DNA of 64,000 nt from Myxocyprinus asiaticus (Eukaryota; Chordata; Actinopteri; Cypriniformes; Catostomidae), in the NCBI RefSeq assembly GCF_019703515.2, contig NC_059372.1, forward strand, positions 19,892,931 to 19,956,930, given 5' to 3'. The position numbers and the translations under genes were made by a program. Shown piece after piece: positions 54,838 through 64,000 of this stretch (positions within the stretch are counted from its first letter, which is position 1; every line of letters begins with the position of its first letter). The notes beneath the pieces are model-generated. The model did no database searches. It saw nothing but the letters and a program-made list of their open reading frames with translations, and was not told where the DNA came from.

Positions 54838-57300
54838 GATTACGGTGACGCCATGCGAAGGGCAGATGTGTGAGAGACAGCTCTGTGCACTTTGCTAATT
54901 TTTTTTAATTACTTTCATGATATAATCTGGTGAAATTCGATACATCCAGTTACACATTCACTGTTTGAGGTAAACATGGCAAAGAAGTCAAAATCCTCGG
55001 GCTCTGGAGACATTAAAAGACACTTACGGGTTCAAGATGAAAGCCCAGACAGGCCTGTGGACCGGGGACTTGATTTGGAAGGAATCCAGCATCAACTGTC
55101 CAACATGTCAGTGATGTTGACGAAGGTACTTGCGGACTTGGAGGATCTCGCTGTAATACGTCCATCGATTATGGCGATGGAAAAAAAATTCTCTGAGCTA
55201 GTCACAAGAGTGACAGATGTTGAAAAACGAATCGATTTTTTGGAGTCATCAGAGAGGGAATTAGCCGCTAATCTGCCCGCGACCAAAGTTGATTTGGAAC
55301 GTGTTCTTGAAAATATTGAAGATCTTGAGAATAGAAGCTGCAGGAATAACATTTGAATTGTTGGAATTCCTGAGCATGAGGAGGGCAGAGATATGGTGAA
55401 ATTCCTAGAGAAGCTTTTCCCGAGTCTGCACGACATAACAGGCCACAAGCTGGAAATCGAGCGAGCGCACAGAGTCCCGGCTCGCAGATCTGCTGAGGGA
55501 GACAGACCTCGATCGATTCTGGCCAAATTTTTGAAATCATCCAATAAAGATCTTGTGTTGCGCCAGGCGAGGAGCAAAGGAAAGCTTTCTTGGAAGAATT
55601 ACAATATTTTCTTGTTCCCGGACTTTGCGAACTCGACAAGAGAGAAACGCGATAATTTAAGGAATGCAAGAAACTCTTACATCAGCGGAAGATCACTCTG
55701 ATGTTTCCAGCCACACTAAAAATAAACACCAAGGACGGCAGCAAAGTATTTACATGTCCCAATCAGGAAATGTCTTTTATTGAAACAATGGGTGAGTAAC
55801 CACTGGGTGTTTTTCTTGTGAGTGGACTGACTCACTGTACGTACTCAGGCTTTCGGAGGAAGCTGGGCACCATTTTTGTTTCCTTTTGCATTGGCTCCGC
55901 CGAGTGCGCGGGGTTAATGCGCATGTTTTTCTTTTTTCTGTTTGTTTTGTTTGGGGGGAAGTTCGGGGTTTTATTGTTGCATTAATGTTGAAATGTGGTC
56001 TTCATAATTGTATTTTTGGCACCTCCCTGGTTTCTTATTGAACAAGAAGTTCTTGCCCCTATTTCGCCATTGCAAAGCCTTTCGATCAAACTAACCGGAG
56101 AAGTTAAGTCACACCCCGTTATTTTGCATTTGCTTGTGGTTTGGACTAAAGTGTCCAGAGTGTTTAACTCAGACATTTATTTAAATGTTGCCTCAAGCAT
56201 ATGGCTGAACCCTAAATTACATATTAATAAGTCCCCTTTCTGCTTGTCAGAGTGGATTGGGAGGGGGGTTACTACACTCGGTGACCTATATGAGAGTGGA
56301 GTGCTGAGATCTTTTGATAATTTGGTTCAACATTTTAAGATACCTAGATCCTAGTTCTTTAGGTTTTTACAGCTGCGCAACCTGCTCTGTACTGTTTTTG
56401 GGAGTGGTGTACACCCCCTAAAGTGGCAGATACTTTGGAAATGGTGATTACTGCGTATGGGAAAGGTCATGAAGCTTTTGTGTATTACTCCCTGTCAGAG
56501 TCTGGGGGATGGAGCTTCATCTTCTCTCAAGAGATTATGGGAGAAAGATTTAAACTTGGTATTGGAGGAGGGAGTGTGTGCTAGGATCCTAAAAAGCATC
56601 AGGTCTGCATCTAGAGATGCAAGGATCCGTCTGATGCAATGTAAGATTTTGCATCGGTTCTACTGGACCCCCTCTAGATTGTATAGGCTTGGTCTTAAAG
56701 ACTCACCCACCTGCTGGCGATGCCAGTCAGAAGACGGGGACACAACCCCTGTTTTTTGGGGCTGAATTAAGATTCAGGAATTTTGGTTGAGGATCCAGTG
56801 TTTTGTGTGTGACGTACTGGACACTCAGTTTTCATTTTGCCCCAGACTTTGTATTTTGGGTGATGGAGGGGTCCTGAATATAGGAGATAAATATATGAAA
56901 AGCTGGGTCCTAACCAGCGTGATGATTGGCAAACAGCTAATCCTTTGGGGTTGGAAGTCAACTGATGCACCCTCATTTCGTGAGTGGTGCACCAAGTTGG
57001 GTAAAGTGGCAGCTTTCGAGGAGATGACTTACAGATGGCTGGGGAACCTGTCGAATTATGGCAGAAATTGGGGCAGTCATTTGTCTCATTTGGAGAGGTC
57101 CTAGTGTGGGGCAGTGGAGGGAGACAATTTGTTTTCTTTTTTTTTTTCTATATGTTGAACTTTGTCTTTTTTTATGTACTTATGTATTTCTATTTGTGTG
57201 TCTGTTTATATGGGGGGTTATAAAGAGTTATAAGTTGATTCCTAATGCATAATTTTGTGGATGAATTTTATTTTGGAATAAAAAATATTTGTAATAAAAG
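54838..57300 (+). mobile_element. L1/Tx1-clade LINE, second copy with ~2.5 kb internal deletion
   Basis: The 5' UTR (GTGACGCCATGCGAAGGGCA) and ORF1 (54976) match the 7314-14430 copy. After about 56018 the sequence jumps from the pre-ORF2 region (equivalent to about 10575) to the ORF2 C-terminal region (equivalent to about 13070), so endonuclease and RT are gone. The rest of ORF2, with the CWRCQSEDGD zinc-finger text near 56715, and the 3' UTR follow. It is inserted in the Tc1 at 53541-57672. Confidence 0.88.
54976..55701 (+). pseudogene. L1 ORF1 protein, single in-frame stop
   Basis: MAKKSKSSGSGDIKRHLRVQ start, coiled-coil region, then the IVGIPEHEEGRDMVKFLEKL RRM-like part and FPDFANSTREKR. 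The frame is constant across a lone TGA at 55354-55356, where the other copy has CGA (Arg), an apparent CpG-decay change. It ends at a TGA at 55699-55701, slightly early. Confidence 0.85.
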
Positions 57301-57669
57301 ATAAATTAATTTTTTTTTAAAAAATATTGGTTTTTTATCCACAAAATGTGATTGCAACTTTAATGATTCACAGGTGGATGCCAATGGTAAAGTAATTGTG
57401 TCCTTGTTAGGGCAATTTCTTTCATCGGTGTAACCTGGCAGCTTCCGCAGCACAGGGGTTGAATACTTCTGCAAGATATTTCAGTTTACACACACATATA
57501 TATATATATATATATTTCCCAACATAAAAACCAATGTCACCTTACAATAATGGATTTTGAGTTCCAGTGTTTTAAAATAAAATATCAAACAGAATGAAAT
57601 TTCAATGCACCATTTGTAATTCAGTAATATGAAATAATTGGTCAGGGGTCTGAATACATTTGCAAGGCA

Positions 57670-57672
<3 letters not shown>

Positions 57673-57722
<50 letters not shown>
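57673..57722. repeat. (TA)n tract, right side of Tc1 insertion
   Basis: About 25 TA units directly after the Tc1 right terminus, mirroring 53468-53540. A short (TA)n also lies inside the element at 57497-57519. Bases 57723-58223 hold nothing recognised except an A-run at 58198-58214. Confidence 0.95.
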
Positions 57723-57730
<8 letters not shown>

Positions 57731-58747
57731 CATATGTTTTTTCCTCACTAGCGTCAATAACCAGGGCTGTAATGAAGGCCAAAACAAAACTCTGTTCTCT
57801 ACATTGCTTGTGCTTTTCAAAGACAGGCTTCATGAAACTTGTGTGTGAAGAACGAAACAAAGGCCTATCACAATTTTATTGTTCATGAAACCTGTATTCA
57901 AAGAGGAAGTTGTAAAGAGTTCATGCTGATCACATATTTATTGATTACAAAGAATTTTTACATGTCTGAATCATCTCATTATTTACTACAGTAAATCTAA
58001 GTAAGGATGAAGCAATTGTAAAATGTACAACGTGTACTGTTTTTTTATTTATTTTTTGCCTGAATGTAACAAACCCTAGATGGCAGTAATAGGCAACAAA
58101 AGGCTTTGTCTGTTTCAATTTATAAATATTAAAACAAGAAGTTCAAATAAAACATACTGCAAAAAAATCATGATAATTGTACTTCTTCAGTTGGTAAAAA
58201 AAAAAAAAAAAAAATTATGCCATCTGAGTGTAACGATGCTGGAAACAGGCAGACGAAGAGATGGTGAAGTGATGAACCCAAGTGCAGTTTATTTCCAAAC
58301 GTGAGATCCAAAAACCCTGACTACTAACGTGAACAAAACAAAAATGAACGACTAGACTAAAGACTTGACATAAACAAAACATGACTTGACTTAAACTTAA
58401 CTTGGCTTGACTTCAAGATACAACAAAGTTACATACAAAATACCTGACACTAGACAACGGCAAACATAAGGGCTTAAATACAAGCACATGGGTAACAGGT
58501 AAACAAGACAAACAATCACAAGACTAAACTATAAACAAGATAACAAGACTAAATTAACTTAAACCAATGAAAAGACAAGACTAATAACAAAGTAATCAAA
58601 CAATGAACCAAAGAAAACAAAGACATATGAACGGGAAACACATGACAAGATCACATGAGGGAACAGGAAATCACATGACAGGAACTAAACTTGAAAATAA
58701 GACATGAAAACAAGAACAAAACACCTAAACATGACATATCCCCCCCT

Positions 58748-59854
58748 CTAGAGGTGGCTCCTGACACCCCAAAACATAATAAAGTTAATTAGGGAGCTGG
58801 GGGGGGGGGGGGGGGGTGCTTGAGACGTGAGCGAGTGGCCTGGTGAGACAGGGCGTGGGGCATGGGAACAGGACAAAGCCAATGGAAAGTGGGGCCCTGA
58901 GAGGCTTGAGGGGTGGAGCCGATGGGGATGAGGACCAAGGCGGAGCTGCAGGGATAGAGGTCCCTGGTGGAGCAGAGGTGGGTCTGGGCTGTGGAGCAGA
59001 GGCGGGCCTGGGCCTTGGAGCAGAGGCTTGGCTCTGGCGTGGCCTGGAGCTGACTCTGCCGCGGCCTGGAGCCGACTCTGCCGCGGCTGTGGCCTGGCCT
59101 GGAGCCGACTCTGCCGCGGCTGTGGCCTGGCCTGGAGCCGACTCTGCCGCGGCTGTGGCATGGCGTGGAACTCGGGCTTGGCGGCCATGATCTGGAGCAA
59201 AGTCGTGGAAGGTGGAGCCATGGGAGGCTCAAGGGACAAATCCGTGGCAGGCAGAGCTGTGGTAGGCTCGAGACTAAGATTCCTGGATGACTGGGAAAAG
59301 ACCTCAGTGGTCGTGAACATGAGCCGAGTCTTGGGAGCGACCTCAGTGTTAATAGGCATAGACAGCGACTTGGAAACGACCTCCGTGGTCGTGTACATGG
59401 GCAGAGACTCGGAAACGACCTCCATGGTCGTGTACATGGGTAGAGACTCGGAAACAACCTCCGTGGTCGTGAACACGGGTAGAGACTCGGAAACAGAAGC
59501 CCTTCTCCTCCTCCTCCGGGAGGCCGAGGCTGTCAACGCAGGCTCTGGGACGGACGAGGCTTCCAGGTTGTTGGCCGTGGCAGGTGTGGGTGTTGGCTCG
59601 TTGGCCGTCTCCCCTACGGTGACTGGTGAAACACCCATCAGTAGGGCAAGGTCGATATACCGAGCAAGGCCGTCGGCACAACGATCGTCAGGCATCAAAG
59701 AGGAAATCAGCTCATTAAGCCCAAAACGGAAACAGTCGTTGAGGGCCACCTCATTAAAATCCACCCTGCAGGCCAGAGCGCAGAATTCCTCCACATACTC
59801 CTCCAGGGGATGACTCCCCTGGCGTAGACGAAGGAGCTGAAATACTGGGTTCAT
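58748..59854 (-). CDS. Gag-like protein of a non-autonomous LTR element, 368 residues
   Basis: ATG at 59854-59852, only 19 nt inside the 5' LTR; the frame is open to 58748 without lesions. Residues 1-85 form the gag-like domain (MNPVFQLLRLRQGSHPLEEY, EEFCALACRVDFNEVALNDC, ARYIDLALLMGVSPVTVGE). Next comes a repeat region with ESLPMYTTTEVV-like units (about 130-190), then about three RQSRLQARPQP units (about 245-275), then a Pro/Ser-rich tail. No zinc knuckle or protease motif is visible. It is presumably a structural particle protein. Confidence 0.75.
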   Translation of the reverse strand: MNPVFQLLRLRQGSHPLEEYVEEFCALACRVDFNEVALNDCFRFGLNELISSLMPDDRCADGLARYIDLALLMGVSPVTVGETANEPTPTPATANNLEASSVPEPALTASASRRRRRRASVSESLPVFTTTEVVSESLPMYTTMEVVSESLPMYTTTEVVSKSLSMPINTEVAPKTRLMFTTTEVFSQSSRNLSLEPTTALPATDLSLEPPMAPPSTTLLQIMAAKPEFHAMPQPRQSRLQARPQPRQSRLQARPQPRQSRLQAAAESAPGHARAKPLLQGPGPPLLHSPDPPLLHQGPLSLQLRLGPHPHRLHPSSLSGPHFPLALSCSHAPRPVSPGHSLTSQAPPPPPPSSLINFIMFWGVRSHL

Positions 59855-59990
59855 TATGGGCGGTCAGGTATTCTGTAACGATGCTGGAAACAGGCAGACG
59901 AAGAGACGATGGTGAAGTGATGAACCCAAGTGCAGTTTATTTCCAAACGTGAGATCCAAAAATCCTGACTACTAACGTGAATAAAACATG

Positions 59991-60081
59991 AACGACACGA
60001 CACGACACGACACGACACGACACGACACGACACGACACGACACGACTTGACTTGACTTGACTTGACTTGACTTGACTTGAA
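59991..60081. repeat. Pentanucleotide expansion (CGACA)n-(CTTGA)n in the 5' LTR
   Basis: About 11 units of ACGAC then about 7 units of TTGAC. The partner LTR at the same place (about 58350-58430) has only scattered TTGAC words. The expansion is the main reason the two LTRs differ in length. Confidence 0.92.
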
Positions 60082-60420
60082 GATACAACAAAGTTACATA
60101 CACAATACCGGACACTAGACAATGGCAAACATAAGGGCTTAAATACAAGGACATGGGTAACAGGTAAACAAGACAAACAATCACAAGACTAAACTATAAA
60201 CAAGATAACAAGACTAAATTAACTTAAACCAATGAAAAGACAAGATTAATAACAAAGTAATCAAACATTGAACCAATGAAAACAAGACACATGAACAGGG
60301 GAAACACATGACAAGCTCACATGAGAGAACAGGAAATCACATGACATGACAGGAACAGGAACTAAACTTGAAAATAAAAGACATGAAGACAAGAACAAAA
60401 CACATAAACATGACACTGAG

Positions 60421-61482
60421 CTTCTTTCAGAAATAGTTTTCTGTTGTTGTTGTTACCCTCAGAGAATCATTGTACTTATTTCATTGGTTCTTATTTGCAC
60501 CTAATCTTATCTTATTAGTGTTTAAAAAAACAGACTGCACTTTCAGGAATTCAGGTCACCTCATCTAATTGTGCTCATTATTGTTTAGCACTCATAACTA
60601 CTGTAGACAATTGCCTTTCATGTGGTGCATTTTTCAGAAGGAAGATTAATGATGAGTGTGTTGGAGGATGTCATCACAGCATAACATACTGTATAAAAAT
60701 TATTAGAAAAGAGGAATCATCTGTTAAAGACAAATGGGTGAGGAGGTACAGAAGGAGACAGGATGTGTAGTGTTTGTCGGGCAAATCCATTAAATGCCTA
60801 TTTGACTAGCAACATTAGGGCAAAAGAGGCAAAAGAATGAGAAAAAAGAAAAGATTTGGATAGATTGTTATGAGGCCAGTGAAGATATTGGTTTGCCATG
60901 GGTGGAACCTGTTGGAAGACAAGTGTAGTTTTGCTTCTGACCCCCCATTCCATGCTTTGCTTGGGGTTGTTGAAGGTTTAGGACAGGAAATTAAAGCTCT
61001 TCAGACCACAGTGCAGAGTCGTCAGTCTGCAGTCTGCACAGAAGGTTACAGAAGGTAATCTCCTGCAGGGAGGAGTAAGGGGACGGTGGGGGCTAGTTTA
61101 GTAGGGCACAGTAAAATGTTGTGTGCTGAGAATGTAGACACTAGAAACTACTAGAAAATAGACACTTAAAAAGATACTTTTATGTGAAACTATAGGGGTT
61201 GTGAAGGCCATATCCCAGCCCATGTAACTCAAAGTTCAGATCTTAAAATGGCTCCCTCTTATAGAAAAAGTGGGATAGGGGTTTATTTGAATGTTAAAGT
61301 ATGTGTAAGTGGCAGTTATGGATTTGGGTGGGAGTGTATTTAGTGTGTTTATTTAAAGTGACACTCAAAACATGGTGGGGAATACTGTTGGGAATGTTTT
61401 GTGTTTTGATGATTTATTATTTTACATATTGTGGACTTTTAGACACTTTGGATTTATACACTGTCTATGTCTATTTTATTTA
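60421..61482. other. Intergenic, nothing recognised
   Basis: No transposon ends or coding homology were recognised. A short plus-strand frame near 60870 has no identifiable motif. Confidence 0.5.
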
Positions 61483-62003
61483 CACTCACTGAGCAGTCTA
61501 TTAGGAACACTTGCACACCTACTTATTCATGCAATTATCTAATCAGCCAGTCATGTGGCAACAGTTACAGTAAACGTTCACATCAACAATCAGAATGTGG
61601 GAAAAATGTGATCTCAGTGATTTGGACCGTGGCATGATTGTTGGTGCCAGACGGGCTGGTTTGAGTATTTCTGTAACTGCTGATCTCCTGGGATTTCCAC
61701 GCACATCAGTCTCTCAAGTTTACTCAGAATGGTGCTAAAAACACAAAACATCCAGTGAGCAGCGGTTCTATGGACAGAAACAACTTGTTAATGAGAGAGG
61801 TCAACAGAGAATGCCCAGACTGGTTTGAGCTGATAGAAAGGCTACGGTAAATCAGATAATCGCGCTGTACAACTGCAGTGAGCAGAATAGCATCTCATAA
61901 TGCACAACACAACGAACGTTGAGGCAGGAGGGATACAACAGCAGGAGACCACATCAGACACATTATTAAGACCATAGTGTTCCTAATAAAGTGCTCAATT
62001 AGT
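61483..62003 (+). mobile_element. Tc1 deletion derivative with both ends
   Basis: Left end CACTCACTGAGCAGTCTATTAGGAACACT and inverted right end AGTGTTCCTAATAAAGTGCT. The interior keeps only the 5' transposase region (GATTTGGACCGTGGCATGAT ... GAGACCACATCAGACA) before jumping to the right end at the same junction as 23166-23534. Confidence 0.85.
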
Positions 62004-62545
62004 TTTTTTTATCAATGAGTTTATTTTGTACAGTGTTGTTCCTATTCATAGGAATTGCACAGAAGGTTTTTTTATATCTCCAACTTGTGTGTGTTTATGG
62101 TAACCATACCCTCTTACAAAGGTGGTTGCCGTTGACATTGTGAAACTCAGTTTTTTTAATGTCTCTCACAGGGTAGTGTTCAGGGTTTTTATCACAGTGT
62201 TTTTCAACACCTCTTAAATTAGAAAGTTTCGGTCAGCCCACAGTTTGCTTCAAAGCATGAAGGTCATTCAATCTGTGCAATTTTCTGTTCAACCAGGAAA
62301 AAGATGGGCTTAAGTTTGCCCATAGTCTGTTTACTGTAAGAGCCTGTTTCAAATAAATCAATTTATGTTTGTAAAATTAAACAATTGTTAACTTGAAAGT
62401 AGGATGATCTGTGAAATCTGGCTATAGGGAAAACAGACACAAACCACAGAGAAAACTAGTCAAAGCTCTGACAAACTGCTCTCAAAGGTTATGTGTTCTG
62501 TTGTAAGCAGAACAAATAAAGCTGTATTTGCATATAGTGGGTCCA
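62004..62545. other. Intergenic, nothing recognised
   Basis: AT-rich; no assignable feature. Confidence 0.5.
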
Positions 62546-62740
62546 CCACACACACACACACACACACACGCAGTATTGGGCAAGCTACTCAAAAAATGTA
62601 GCTAGCTAAGCTACCAACTACTCAACAGAAAAATTTGTTAAGCTAAGCTAAAAGCTCCACTTCAGAGAAAGTAGCAAGTTACACTACAAGCTATATGCCA
62701 AAAGTAGCTTGCTACATTTAAGCTAAAAATTCTACATTTT
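62546..62740. mobile_element. (CA)n followed by a partial MITE with GTATTGGGCAAGCTACTC end
   Basis: After the (CA)n at 62546-62570 comes CAGTATTGGGCAAGCTACTC with repeated AGCTAAGCTA/GTAGCTTGCTAC words, similar to a common fish hAT-like MITE terminus. The opposite end is not found. Confidence 0.5.
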
Positions 62741-63239
62741 TTTCCAAACGCAGATGCACAGAGAATACTGTCATAGACAAAGCATCTAAAAGATGTATTT
62801 GCATGACGTTTATCAAAGCCATGGTACAGTATATTACAGTTTAGTGCAATACAGTATACAAGTATACAATAGGTGCGATATGTATGTGCATGTAAAAGAA
62901 AAAATACAAAAAAACATGTAAATTCATATTTAGACATGCTATCTATAAAACCCATGTGTTCAACATGAAAAATCACTTTTTACATTTTATTTTTCATATT
63001 TATACTACTACCTCTACAAACACGTGTTCAATATGAAAATTCACTATTTTACATTTTATTTTTTATATTTATACTACTACCTCTACAAACTCATACCCAT
63101 TTAAACATAATTTCATTTGCACATTTCTGTATAAAATCTCTGCATACATACAATATACTATTCATCTTATTCTGTAATTCTGTGTCTAGCTGTTGTATCT
63201 CTGTATGTACTGGAAGCTTTTGATAAGAGACCAAATTCC
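62741..63239. other. Intergenic with a 60-bp tandem duplication
   Basis: AAAAATCACTTTTTACATTTTATTTTTCATATTTATACTACTACCTCTACAAAC-type text occurs twice (about 62968-63022 and 63039-63091). Nothing else is recognised. Confidence 0.6.
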
Positions 63240-63241
63240 AT

Positions 63242-63312
63242 GTGTGTACGTGTGTGTGCGTGTGTGTTGTGTGTGAGTGTGTGTGTGTGTCTGTGTGTGT
63301 GTGTGTGTGTGT

Positions 63313-63392
<80 letters not shown>
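63242..63392. repeat. Compound (GT)n (GA)n microsatellite
   Basis: About 100 bp of GT with a few interruptions, then about 45 bp of GA. All open frames across it are low-complexity artefacts. Confidence 0.95.
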
Positions 63393-63429
63393 AGAGAGAG
63401 AACACACATCTGGGCAATAACAATGTGAT

Positions 63430-63690
63430 GGGATCAGATGGTAATATCATAGTACTTTGATATTCAATTACCATATTTATGTAACATTCTGTAGTTGCAA
63501 GGTGCTTCAAAGTACTTCAAAGAATACCATGTTACTACCATGGTCATTTGATATATGATTACTATATTCATATACTATTGTATATACATGGTGCTTCAAG
63601 GTAATAAAAAAAAATACCATGGTACTTCGCTATATTACCACATTCATATACCATTGTATTAACATGGTGCTCCCAGGTAATGGGACAAAA
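63430..63690. repeat. Tandem minisatellite, ~78-bp units with CCATGG dyads
   Basis: Three diverged units carry TTACCA(T/C)ATTCATATACCATTGTA, then ACATGGTGCTTCAAGGTAAT, then TACCATGGTAC(T). The last two units are offset by 77-78 bp. Confidence 0.7.
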
Positions 63691-64000
63691 CATGTCCAAA
63701 AAACATGGTAATGTCATGGTACTTTTTTAAGTGTTTTCCTGTAGGCTAATTAGTGTTTTGATACTGTTTTGGTTGGAACATTTCTATACCTGCAGAAGTC
63801 GTTTACAAGCTGCACACGTATTGAAATTATTAAAGACTTTCTTCATCACTGGCAAACGATAGGATGTATTTGCAGGTTTGGTTTCCATTGATTGACTGTA
63901 GATCCACTGCAACCAGCATTATCTGTATTTGCCATGTTAAAAATATTTCATGAGCTTGTTGACAAGTGAGAGTGCACGCAAAATGATTCAGCAGCGCAAG
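63691..64000. other. Window end, nothing recognised
   Basis: No coding or repeat feature could be supported. Confidence 0.5.

Larger units (their letters stand above)
53541..57672 (-). mobile_element. Tc1 transposon (~1.65 kb) split by an L1 insertion
   Basis: The left end TAGTGCCTTGCAAAAGTATT and the inverted right end CAGTGCCTTGCAAATGTATT are each bounded by TA. Inverted arms of about 200 bp continue inward (GGTCAGGGGTC..., ATTTGTAATTC...). The transposase remnant is on the minus strand at 53733-54777. The L1 at 54838-57300 sits between the transposase start and the right arm. Removing it leaves about 1.66 kb, a normal Tc1 length. Confidence 0.9.
58229..60415 (-). mobile_element. Intact-looking gag-only LTR retrotransposon
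   Basis: LTRs lie at 58229-58736 (508 bp) and 59874-60415 (542 bp), both TGTAACGATG...AACATGACA on the plus strand. The perfect 5-bp duplication CTGAG is at 58224-58228 and 60416-60420. A purine tract (minus strand, AGAGGGGGGGATA) precedes the 3' LTR. The interior is only 1137 bp and is filled by one open frame. There is no protease, RT or integrase, so it must depend on enzymes from another element. Confidence 0.92.

Noticed and set aside
54368..54898. Plus-strand frame of about 176 codons
   Set aside because: It is the antisense shadow of the Tc1 transposase and runs into the L1.
63242..63460. Several open frames of Cys/Val or His/Thr repeats
   Set aside because: They are translations of (GT)n and (GA)n microsatellites.

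Overview
The window is teleost nuclear DNA, almost certainly from a cyprinid (carp/minnow) fish. The evidence is a spliced vertebrate gene, a HAmo-type tRNA-derived SINE with both target-site duplications, many copies of the abundant cyprinid foldback MITE that begins TTAAAGGGATAGTTCACCC, and several DNA, LTR, DIRS and LINE elements. About a third of the window is one host gene; the rest is transposons, microsatellites and sequence I cannot assign.

Host gene (363 to about 24.6 kb, minus strand). Twelve coding exons with consensus splice sites and consistent phases encode a voltage-gated calcium channel beta subunit, best matching cacnb3. The first coding exon lies at 24280-24315, and the SH3-like and guanylate-kinase-like (GK) cores lie between 15.6 kb and 0.36 kb. 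The C-terminal tail continues beyond base 1. Introns carry Tc1-like elements, an antisense L1 with a nested LTR element, a SINE and DIRS remnants.

Upstream region (24.7-64 kb). I recognise no host gene here. It holds a DIRS fragment with a tyrosine recombinase remnant, LINE and SINE fragments, hAT-like MITEs, a Ty3/Gypsy gag fragment, and four members of one gag-only LTR family (8.3, 28.9, 43.2 and 58.2 kb). All four LTR copies have perfect 5-bp target-site duplications. It also holds a Tc1 element that landed in a (TA)n tract and later received an L1.

The most unusual signal is a pair of arrays at 50.5-52.9 kb built from 20-bp palindromes centred on ACTAGT and GAGCTC. The centres alternate every 21-22 bp, for about 65 nodes. 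A more decayed relative in the cacnb3 intron (3.7-4.95 kb) keeps the ACTAGT centre and the 21-bp spacing but alternates it with GATATC. A SINE interrupts that array, and the 22-bp phase is restored when the SINE and one duplication are subtracted. I do not recognise this repeat class.

All calls come from reading the sequence and from remembered family motifs. No alignment or database search was run.
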